Part shown: in pieces, positions 16,121 to 22,953 of the stretch
Layout of the letters: the number at the start of each line of letters is the position of its first letter
Numbering within the stretch: position 1 is the stretch's first letter
From: an uncultured Bacilli bacterium
GTDB taxonomy: Bacteria; Bacillota_I; Bacilli_A; RFN20; CAG-826
Direction: 5' to 3'
Length of the DNA stretch: 27,674 nucleotides
Assembly: GCA_934162685.1 (NCBI GenBank)
Contig: CAKPJO010000006.1
Coordinates: forward strand, 1 to 27,674
The notes under the pieces: model-generated
What the model saw: the letters and a program-made list of their open reading frames with translations, nothing else
What the model was told of the DNA's origin: nothing
Databases searched by the model: none
Position numbers and translations under genes: made by a program

Positions 16121-16204
16121 AAAAAACCATTGCACATGAGAAAGACGCTTATGGCTGCTACGTTCCCGTCCTGACCAGGTTCACACTTTGCTCATCGCAA
16201 TGGC
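16121..16204 (-). ncRNA. ffs: Signal recognition particle RNA, small bacterial (4.5S-like) type
   Basis: The minus strand encodes a hairpin RNA of about 78 nucleotides plus a T-run. The terminal stem CCATTGC/GCAATGG (16197-16203 with 16127-16133) encloses the conserved helix 8: GGTCAGG, then an ACG-GGAA-CGT stem with a GGAA (GNRA-type) tetraloop, then AGCAGCC. This is the Ffh-binding element of SRP RNA, which targets nascent membrane proteins to FtsY and the translocon. It is the short form without an Alu domain. A TGCTATAAT promoter lies 7 bases before its first G, and six T residues follow the last stem base, just before the tadA ribosome binding site. Confidence 0.95.
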
Positions 16205-16210
16205 AATATT

Positions 16211-16219
16211 ATTATAGCA
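16211..16219 (-). promoter_or_regulatory. ffs: Extended -10 promoter of the SRP RNA (and probably tadA)
   Basis: The minus strand reads TGCTATAAT, ending 6 bases before the predicted first base of the RNA at 16204. No clear -35 is present at 17 bases. Confidence 0.75.
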
Positions 16220-16258
16220 TAGTTTTATCGCAAAAATGCAATATTTTTTTACTTTTAA

Positions 16259-16293
16259 TAAAAAAGATAGAGCAATTTAAAAATCACTCTATC
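16259..16293 (-). terminator. Terminator of serS
   Basis: A 7-bp stem GATAGAG/CTCTATC (16266-16272 with 16287-16293), partly extended through an A/T-rich interior, is followed by a run of at least six T residues on the minus strand, 15 bases after the serS stop. Confidence 0.85.
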
Positions 16294-16308
16294 AATAATA
16301 TACTTAAA

Positions 16309-17586
16309 TTATTTTTTCTTTGGATACAATACTTTTATTCCACCCATAAATGGAACTAAAGCATCAGGGATAATAACAGATCCATCTTTTTGTTGATTTT
16401 GTTCAAGCAATGCTGGAAATAAGCGAGATGTTGCTAATCCAGAAGCATTTAAAGTATGACAGAATTTTGTCTTTCCTGTTTCTTTATCACGATATCTAAT
16501 CATGCCTCTACGAGCTTGATAATCTCTAGCATTTGATGCTGAAGATACTTCTTTATAAATGCCCATAGATGGAATCCAAATCTCAACATCATATGTTCTA
16601 GCCATTGAGTGAGAGCAATCTGCAGCGGCTAATTTAGAAATTTGGAAATGTAATCCTAACCCTTCTACTAATTTAGCAGCTTTATTAACTAGTTCTTCAA
16701 AAGCTTTATCTGATCCTTCTTCTGTTGTATATTGAACCATTTCTACTTTATCAAATTGATAACCACGAATCATACCTCTTTCTTCAGTACGATAACTACC
16801 AGCTTCACAACGATAGCAAGGGGTATAAGCAAAATATTTCTTTGGTAATTCTTCTTCTGATAAAATTTCTTTACGATGCAAATTTACTAAAGCAGTTTCC
16901 GCAGTTGGAAGCATAAATTTATCTTGCCCCTCAAGCCAGAAAACATCTTCTTTAAATTTTGGAAATTGACCCGCTGTATAACCACTTTCTTCATTTAATA
17001 AATGTGGTGGTAAAATCATTGTATATCCATCTTTTAAGTGGGTGGTAATGAAATAATTAATTAACGCCCATTCTAATTGAGCGCCTAATCCAGTATAAAT
17101 CCATGTTCCACGTCCAGATATTTTCGCAGCTCTTTCATAATCGATTAACCCTAAAGATTCTGCTAATTCAACGTGATCTTTTGGTTTGAAGTCAAATTCT
17201 GGTTTCTTACCAAAAGTATAGATTGGTTTATTATTTTCTTTTCCACCTGGTAATAAGTCATCATCTGGTAAATTTGGCAATGTTTCAACAAATTCTTTAA
17301 TTTCTTTTTCTAAATTAGCTAAGTCTTCTTCATTTTTAGCATTTTGTGCTTTTAAATCTTTAACTTTAGCAAATATTTCTTGAACATCTCCGCCGTTTTT
17401 CTTAACAACTGGTACAGATGCTGATAATTTATTGATTTCTGCTTTTACTACTTCTACTTTTTGAATAAGTTCAAGTCTCTTATCCATTTTTTCGATAGTG
17501 CTGGTAAAATCAACATCCCATCCTTTTTTCTTTAAAGCTGCAGACACATATTCTGGCTTTGTTTTGATTAAATTTAAATCTAGCAT
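16309..17586 (-). CDS. serS: Seryl-tRNA synthetase
   Basis: The 425-residue product is a full-length class II synthetase that charges tRNA-Ser with serine. It has the N-terminal antiparallel coiled-coil arm (about 30-105) that grips the long variable arm of tRNA-Ser; motif 2 as YRCEAGSYRTEERGMIRGYQ near 258-277; the serine-binding TAE near 228-230; and motif 3 as NASGLATSRLFPALLEQ near the C-terminus. AGGAGG lies about 7 bases before the ATG. It is a single-gene unit: a promoter and a T-box leader lie upstream and a terminator lies downstream, so expression should rise when tRNA-Ser is uncharged. Confidence 0.98.
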   Translation of the reverse strand: MLDLNLIKTKPEYVSAALKKKGWDVDFTSTIEKMDKRLELIQKVEVVKAEINKLSASVPVVKKNGGDVQEIFAKVKDLKAQNAKNEEDLANLEKEIKEFVETLPNLPDDDLLPGGKENNKPIYTFGKKPEFDFKPKDHVELAESLGLIDYERAAKISGRGTWIYTGLGAQLEWALINYFITTHLKDGYTMILPPHLLNEESGYTAGQFPKFKEDVFWLEGQDKFMLPTAETALVNLHRKEILSEEELPKKYFAYTPCYRCEAGSYRTEERGMIRGYQFDKVEMVQYTTEEGSDKAFEELVNKAAKLVEGLGLHFQISKLAAADCSHSMARTYDVEIWIPSMGIYKEVSSASNARDYQARRGMIRYRDKETGKTKFCHTLNASGLATSRLFPALLEQNQQKDGSVIIPDALVPFMGGIKVLYPKKK

Positions 17587-17596
17587 GTTTTTTTCC

Positions 17597-17813
17597 TCCT
17601 AAAAAAATAAAAACGTCCCAATATGGGACGTAAATAACCGTGGTACCACCCAATTTACACTTAACTATTAAGTATATCTTGAACACTTTTAACGCAAGTT
17701 AACGGAACGATTAAGTTCTCTCTATGAGACGGACTAACTATTTCACATTTACGCTTTGCACCAACCAGCGATTCTCTAAAAATGTTTAATAATATTTTTC
17801 TCAATCTTTGAGC
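17597..17813 (-). promoter_or_regulatory. Serine T-box riboswitch controlling serS
   Basis: The T-box core GGGTGGTACCACGG (17638-17651) precedes a terminator with stem CGTCCCA/TGGGACG (17614-17620 with 17624-17630) and a long T-run, 15-30 bases before the serS ATG. Stem I is closed by TGAGA (17799-17803) with TCTCA (17725-17729). Just inside its 3' arm is AGTCC (17731-17735), in which both possible specifier triplets, AGU and UCC, are serine codons. Uncharged tRNA-Ser would pair with the specifier and with the T-box bulge, favouring the antiterminator and reading into serS. Confidence 0.93.
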
Positions 17814-17819
17814 ACCTTT

Positions 17820-17848
17820 ATTTTATTATTCTTTTTAATAAATATCAA
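17820..17848 (-). promoter_or_regulatory. Promoter of the T-box/serS transcript
   Basis: TTGATA (17843-17848) and TAAAAT (17820-17825) are spaced by 17 bases on the minus strand, placing the transcript start near 17813, immediately before stem I of the T-box. Confidence 0.75.
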
Positions 17849-17858
17849 CTAAAATTCT

Positions 17859-19076
17859 TTATACGTTCTCTTGGATACTTTTTAAATACATAAGTGCTTT
17901 CCAATATAAATATGCTGACCATTTTCTTTTCTTTGTTGAAAAACGAATTTTTTCTTTTAAAAATCTGACTTCTAAAACATCTTTATATTGTAACATTACT
18001 CTTTTTATACTTTTTATATCAACATTAATAACTTCACCATTAAATAAAAATTCAATATGATTTTTATATATTTTCAAATAGGTTTTTTGATAATTGTTTT
18101 TAAAATAATCTACTTCTTTAGTATGTTGTAATTCTAAATCTTTTGCTTCAAGAATAAGTTCATCGCTTTTATGATTATCAATCAATCTTTTTAATTCATC
18201 ATATTGCCAATCATCTAATTTTGTTAATGATGAAGAAAAATTATTTTCATTTCTTAACGAACAATCACGATGATATTTAGCTTTAAAATCACAATTTGTA
18301 CAATATACTGTGTCTCCTTTAGAAGAAAGCACTTCTAACTTATGACATTTTGGACACATATATAATCCCAATTCTAGCCATTCTGCACGTGCAAAGCCAA
18401 TTCTTTGCTTATTTTTATTTTCTACGTGATATTTAAAGTCATCTACTTTTATACCATTTGTAATTATTTTATGCAAAGTCTCTAAATCCATCTCTTGAAC
18501 TTGCTCTTTAGTTAACACTTCTTGAATTGAATAGACTATTTTATTATGGTGAGCATATTTACTCCAGCGTGACGCTCTTACACCTGCGCCATTAATTCGA
18601 AGAACTACCACTGGTACTTTCATCATTTTCACAAATTTAGCAATACTTATATCAACCGGTAATGTACGACCAAACATGTCAATATCTCCTTCAGGATATA
18701 CTCCTATGCTTTGTCCTTCTTTTACTAGCTTTTTCATCATTAAAATATCAGATATATCGCTGTCAGATACTCCACGTTTTACTTCACCAAGTAATGTTCC
18801 ACTTACAAAAGCCAAAAATTTATTTTTGAACATTTCATCATGCACAATAAAATGAATTACTCGTGTCATGAACATAACGTTTGCATATATTCCATCCCAG
18901 TTACTTAAATGATTTGATATAAATAGAACTGGTCCTTTTGGTACTTTCTTTTTATTTCTTTTAAAGCGTACATGTTGAAATAGCGTAACATACAAAAAAA
19001 CAAATGGTCTTAAAATTGTATAAAACACATATTGAGGCCATTTTTTTATCTTTTTTTGCTTGCTTTTTTCCATCAT
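17859..19076 (-). CDS. PlsC-type acyltransferase with zinc ribbon and C-terminal PH-like domain
   Basis: From the ATG at 19076 the product is 405 residues; a GTG three codons earlier is also possible. An N-terminal hydrophobic segment (about 16-35) precedes an acyltransferase domain with the catalytic HX4D box as NHLSNWD (His56, Asp61) and a YPEGD motif at 127-131 (usually FPEGTR). The family transfers acyl chains to 1-acyl-glycerol-3-phosphate at the membrane, making phosphatidic acid. After about residue 220 the protein differs from normal PlsC (about 200-250 residues): a four-Cys zinc ribbon (C241/C244, C259/C262), a helical stretch, and a strand-rich end (about 330-385) like a PH or GRAM domain. 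Its real acceptor may therefore not be the standard one. Promoter upstream; no own terminator, so it probably reads to the serS leader terminator. Confidence 0.82.
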   Translation of the reverse strand: MMEKSKQKKIKKWPQYVFYTILRPFVFLYVTLFQHVRFKRNKKKVPKGPVLFISNHLSNWDGIYANVMFMTRVIHFIVHDEMFKNKFLAFVSGTLLGEVKRGVSDSDISDILMMKKLVKEGQSIGVYPEGDIDMFGRTLPVDISIAKFVKMMKVPVVVLRINGAGVRASRWSKYAHHNKIVYSIQEVLTKEQVQEMDLETLHKIITNGIKVDDFKYHVENKNKQRIGFARAEWLELGLYMCPKCHKLEVLSSKGDTVYCTNCDFKAKYHRDCSLRNENNFSSSLTKLDDWQYDELKRLIDNHKSDELILEAKDLELQHTKEVDYFKNNYQKTYLKIYKNHIEFLFNGEVINVDIKSIKRVMLQYKDVLEVRFLKEKIRFSTKKRKWSAYLYWKALMYLKSIQENV

Positions 19077-19110
19077 TACACACACTTTCTATTTTTGCCT
19101 TACAAAATTA

Positions 19111-19140
19111 ATTTTATCATTAATTTGACGATTTTTTCAA
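19111..19140 (-). promoter_or_regulatory. Promoter of the acyltransferase gene
   Basis: TTGAAA (19135-19140) and TAAAAT (19111-19116), preceded by TGA as an extended -10, are spaced by 18 bases on the minus strand, about 35 bases before the start codon. Confidence 0.6.
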
Positions 19141-19201
19141 TTTAATTATCAACTTTATGCATAAAAAAATTACTTATACGTTTATTATATTTAATTCACA
19201 T

Positions 19202-19235
19202 AAAAAAAGAACAACAAAACTTATACATTTTGTTG
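19202..19235 (-). terminator. Terminator of the endonuclease gene
   Basis: A stem CAACAAAA/TTTTGTTG (19212-19219 with 19228-19235) with an 8-base loop, extended by A/T pairs, ends in a seven-T run on the minus strand, 9 bases after the stop codon. Confidence 0.8.
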
Positions 19236-19244
19236 ATTTCTTTT

Positions 19245-20132
19245 TTAATAACCATATTTTGAACAAACTTGTTTTGTATCTGAACTATAATTTTTAAATA
19301 CTCTGCAAGCATAAGAACGATCATCAATGAAAGGATTTCGATTTCCTTGAATTTCCATAACTGCTTCATTTCTTCTTATTTCAGAAGCATCGATATCATA
19401 TTTATAATTCCATTCAAGTAAATCAGATAGTTTTCCCATTGTTTTATTCGATGTGCTATCATTGTTTTTATCTATCAATGTTAACGAACTACTTGCAATT
19501 GTACAATAGAAAATTATTCTTGCTGTTATTCCTCGATAATATTCTTTTCCAAAGCTTTCCATTGCTGGATCCCAGCCCGTTGATCCTGATTTTCCGCCTT
19601 CAACAAAGAAAGCATTACCTCTAGATCCATTTTCACTAGATAATGTTGGTCTAGTCATGTGTAAGTCACCTTCAACTGCGCTACCACCACGAGAATTAGG
19701 CCAAACATGTTCACGATTCACACTACCACTAAACGATCCAGAAAATTTCACACTAGCGCCAGAATAGAAACAAATAACATTATTTGGATTATCTGGATCT
19801 CCATCTGTTTGTAAATAATATTTACCTAGGTTTTTATATCCAACTGTTTTCTTTCGTTTACTATTATTAAGTTTTCTTAGTTCGTTTAATAAATTATTAT
19901 CTTGTTTGCTGTTATCTACATCTTTGTAATATCCATCATGACTTAAATCTGTTGATGCTGAATTAGATGGAGTATTATTTGATGGGCTTATTGATGGCTT
20001 AGAAATATTCTCACTTGTACTTGAAGCACTAGTACTAGTAGATGGTAAAATCGCACTTATTCCATCATCACAAGAACACATTATTGCTAATAAAATTGAT
20101 CCTAGAATAATATTTCTTATTTTGGTTTTCAT
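19245..20132 (-). CDS. Endonuclease I family nuclease, lipid-anchored
   Basis: From the ATG at 20132, with GAAGGA 6 bases ahead, the product is 295 residues. It starts with a signal peptide and a lipobox-like MCSC (lipidated Cys21), followed by a Ser/Thr/Asn/Pro-rich linker to about residue 65. The catalytic part is the EndA/Vvn-type His-Me (beta-beta-alpha metal) nuclease: NREHVWPNSRGG at 139-150 with His142 as general base, DLHMTRPTLSSENGSRGN at 156-173 carrying metal-binding Asn, and a C-terminal NRNPFIDD. Such enzymes cut DNA and RNA without sequence specificity outside the cell. Anchored on the surface, it probably digests environmental nucleic acid for nucleotides or phosphate; that use is inference. 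It is a single-gene unit with its own terminator. Confidence 0.9.
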   Translation of the reverse strand: MKTKIRNIILGSILLAIMCSCDDGISAILPSTSTSASSTSENISKPSISPSNNTPSNSASTDLSHDGYYKDVDNSKQDNNLLNELRKLNNSKRKKTVGYKNLGKYYLQTDGDPDNPNNVICFYSGASVKFSGSFSGSVNREHVWPNSRGGSAVEGDLHMTRPTLSSENGSRGNAFFVEGGKSGSTGWDPAMESFGKEYYRGITARIIFYCTIASSSLTLIDKNNDSTSNKTMGKLSDLLEWNYKYDIDASEIRRNEAVMEIQGNRNPFIDDRSYACRVFKNYSSDTKQVCSKYGY

Positions 20133-20182
20133 TACAATCCTTCTTTCATAAATGCTTATATTCATTTTGTGTTAGTGAATAC

Positions 20183-20210
20183 ATAATATCACTTTTTTTC
20201 AATTTAACAA
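20183..20210 (-). promoter_or_regulatory. Possible promoter of the endonuclease gene
   Basis: TTGTTA (20205-20210) and TATTAT (20183-20188) are spaced by 16 bases on the minus strand, about 50 bases before the start. The region is so AT-rich that chance matches are likely. Confidence 0.35.
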
Positions 20211-20293
20211 ATTAATAATTATTATATTATATAAATTACTAGCAAAATTATATTATTTTTAAATATAAACATTTATATTTAATAAACACACCA

Positions 20294-20323
20294 TAAAAAA
20301 AAGCCACTATTTAACTAGTGACT
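20294..20323 (-). terminator. Terminator of the yaaA-recF-gyrB-gyrA operon
   Basis: An 8-bp stem AGTCACTA/TAGTGGCT (20316-20323 with 20302-20309, one G-T pair) ends in an eight-T run on the minus strand, 24 bases after the gyrA stop. Confidence 0.88.
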
Positions 20324-20347
20324 TAATTTGATTTTGTTTAGTTTAAA

Positions 20348-22936
20348 TTATTTTTCTTCTTCAACAATTTCTTCTTGTTCTTGGTGTTCAACAACCGCAA
20401 CAGAAGATACACGTTGATCATCATCTAAACGAATAATTTTAACACCTTGAGTATTACGTCCAGCAATCTTAACTTGTTCAAGTGGTATTCTAATAATAAC
20501 TCCAGCCTTAGTAATAACCATTAAATCTTCATTACCATTTACAGCGCGAATTGTTACTAAATTACCAACTTTTTCAGTTGCGTGAATGGTGATAACACCC
20601 TTAGTTCCACGTGAAGTCATACGATAATCAGTATAGTGTGTCATCTTACCATAACCACGATCGGTAATAGCTAAGATATATTCTCCTTCTAAGCTTGTTA
20701 CCATTCCTACTGCAGTTCCACCATCGATATTCATACCACGAACACCAGAAGCAGTTCTTCCCATTGGACGAACATCATTTTCGTTAAAGTTAACCATTTT
20801 GCCTAAACTTGATGCAATACCAATTGTGGCATTTCCATCAGTTAATTTAACATCTAATAAGTGATCTCCTTCACGAAGAGAAATAGCAATCTTACCATTT
20901 TGTCTAATCAATTCAAATTCTTTAACTGGTGTACGTTTTACAACACCTTGTTCAGTAGCAAAGAACAAGTAATCAGATTCACGATATTCATCAACAGTAA
21001 TAATTGATTTAACAACTTCATCTTTTTCTAAACTCAACAAGTTAACTACTGGTAATCCTTTTGCGGATCTAGAGAATTCAGGAACTTGATATCCACGCAT
21101 TCTATAGACTTTACCATAACTTGTAAAGAACATTAAATCAGTATGTGTTTTAGCATGTACTAAGATATCTACAACATCATCTTCATGTGTTTGCATACCT
21201 TTAACACCACGTCCGCCACGATTTTGAGTTCTAAACGTGTCGGTTGATAATCTCTTAATATAACCGTTTTTAGTTAATGTAATGATGATTTCTTCTTCTG
21301 GAATTAAATCTTCATCATCAATATTTGAGATTTCATTAGAAATATGTGTTCTTCTTTCATCACCGAATTTATTTTTGATTTCTTCTAACTCATCTAAAAC
21401 GACTTTTAATTCATTTTTACGATCAGATAAGATTTCTTTATATTCAGCAATTTGAACATTTAAACGCGCAATTTCATCTTCGATTTTTGCTTTTTCTAAT
21501 CCTGTTAATTTAGATAAACGCATATCAAGAATTTCTTTAGCTTGAATTTCAGAAATATTATAAGCCTCAATTAATTTTGCTTTAGCGTCATCAGTAGATT
21601 TAGCACTCTTAATAATATCAACAACATCATCAATATTATCAATAGCGATGATTAATCCTTGTAAAATATGATTTCTAGCTTCTGCTTTTCTTAATAAAGT
21701 TCTTGTACGACGTCCAATTACTTCAACTTGGAAATCAAGGTAATATTTAATTAAGTCTGGCATTGGAAGAATTCGTGGTTCTCCATTAACAAGACATAAG
21801 TTAATAACACCAAATGAACATTGTAATTGTGTTAATTTATAAAGTTTGTTTAATACAACTTCTGCGATAGCGTCTCTTCTTAATTCAATGACAATTCTAA
21901 TACCTTCCTTATTAGATTCATCACGAATATCCGTAATTCCTTCAACAATTTTATCACGAACCAAGTGCGCAATATTCTCAATCATTAAAGCTTTATTTAC
22001 TTGATATGGAATTTCGGTAATTACAATACGTTTCTTTCCATTTTCTTGTTCGATGATTTCGGCACGAGAGCGAACAACAACTGATCCTTGACCAGTTTCA
22101 TAAGCTTTTCTAATGCCGCTTTTTCCTAAAATAATGCCACCAGTTGGGAAATCTGGACCATAAATATAATTATTCATTAAATCCACTGCGGAAATGTCAG
22201 GATTTTCTGCAACAGCGTGAATTGCATTAATAGTTTCTTTTAAATTGTGTGGTGCCATATTAGTGGCCATACCAACAGCAATACCATTAGATCCATTAAC
22301 AATTAAGTTAGGGAAACGTGAAGGAAGAACAGTTGGTTCTTGTTCTTGTCCATCATAGTTATCCATGAAATCAACAGTATCTTGATCAATATCACGAACC
22401 ATTTCAACTGCAATTTTAGACATTCTTGCTTCTGTATAACGCATAGCAGCAGGCTCATCACCATCAATAGAACCAAAGTTACCATGGCCATCAACTAAAA
22501 CATAACGAGTATTGAATGGTTGAGCTAAACGAACTAAAGATCCATAAATTGCTGAGTCACCATGAGGGTGATATTTACCCATGACGTCACCAACAATACG
22601 AGCAGACTTTTTAAAAGGTTTTGTCGGTCCAATACCTAATTCATTCATGCCGTAAATTATACGACGGTGAACAGGTTTTAAACCATCTCTAACATCTGGA
22701 ATTGCACGTGATACAATAACCGACATTGCATATTCAAGGAATGAACTTTTTACAGTTTCGGTGATTTTAACATCACGCATTTCTGGAACGATTCCTTCTT
22801 CAATATCCGCAAGAGCTTTTTCGTCTTCTTCAGTGAATAGAGAATCATCTTCAGTTTCTTCTTCATTTTCTTCTACTTCTTCATTTTCGTCTAATTCATC
22901 TAATTCTTCGTCATTTTCAAATTCTTTTTCTACCAT
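20348..22936 (-). CDS. gyrA: DNA gyrase subunit A
   Basis: The 862-residue product is a complete GyrA: winged-helix/tower part with catalytic Tyr167 in AAMRYTEARMS, coiled-coil gate (about 430-540), and a C-terminal beta-pinwheel with the GyrA box QNRGGRG, which marks gyrase rather than topoisomerase IV. Gyrase adds negative supercoils using ATP. Two oddities: the first 50 residues are a very acidic Asp/Glu-rich extension before the normal start of the family, backed by a good AAAGGAG site, and the quinolone region reads GDSAIYGS, with Ser128 kept but Gly132 where most species have Asp or Glu (the distance Ser128-Tyr167 equals that of E. coli Ser83-Tyr122). It lies 17 bases after gyrB, in the same operon. 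Confidence 0.98.
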   Translation of the reverse strand: MVEKEFENDEELDELDENEEVEENEEETEDDSLFTEEDEKALADIEEGIVPEMRDVKITETVKSSFLEYAMSVIVSRAIPDVRDGLKPVHRRIIYGMNELGIGPTKPFKKSARIVGDVMGKYHPHGDSAIYGSLVRLAQPFNTRYVLVDGHGNFGSIDGDEPAAMRYTEARMSKIAVEMVRDIDQDTVDFMDNYDGQEQEPTVLPSRFPNLIVNGSNGIAVGMATNMAPHNLKETINAIHAVAENPDISAVDLMNNYIYGPDFPTGGIILGKSGIRKAYETGQGSVVVRSRAEIIEQENGKKRIVITEIPYQVNKALMIENIAHLVRDKIVEGITDIRDESNKEGIRIVIELRRDAIAEVVLNKLYKLTQLQCSFGVINLCLVNGEPRILPMPDLIKYYLDFQVEVIGRRTRTLLRKAEARNHILQGLIIAIDNIDDVVDIIKSAKSTDDAKAKLIEAYNISEIQAKEILDMRLSKLTGLEKAKIEDEIARLNVQIAEYKEILSDRKNELKVVLDELEEIKNKFGDERRTHISNEISNIDDEDLIPEEEIIITLTKNGYIKRLSTDTFRTQNRGGRGVKGMQTHEDDVVDILVHAKTHTDLMFFTSYGKVYRMRGYQVPEFSRSAKGLPVVNLLSLEKDEVVKSIITVDEYRESDYLFFATEQGVVKRTPVKEFELIRQNGKIAISLREGDHLLDVKLTDGNATIGIASSLGKMVNFNENDVRPMGRTASGVRGMNIDGGTAVGMVTSLEGEYILAITDRGYGKMTHYTDYRMTSRGTKGVITIHATEKVGNLVTIRAVNGNEDLMVITKAGVIIRIPLEQVKIAGRNTQGVKIIRLDDDQRVSSVAVVEHQEQEEIVEEEK

Positions 22937-22953
22937 ATACTGTTCACTCCTTT

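Noticed and set aside
16108..16137. Ten-codon N-terminal extension of tadA.
   Set aside because: It lies within the 3' arm of the SRP RNA and lacks a ribosome binding site; the ATG at 16107 has GGTGGTG ahead and gives the usual TadA length.
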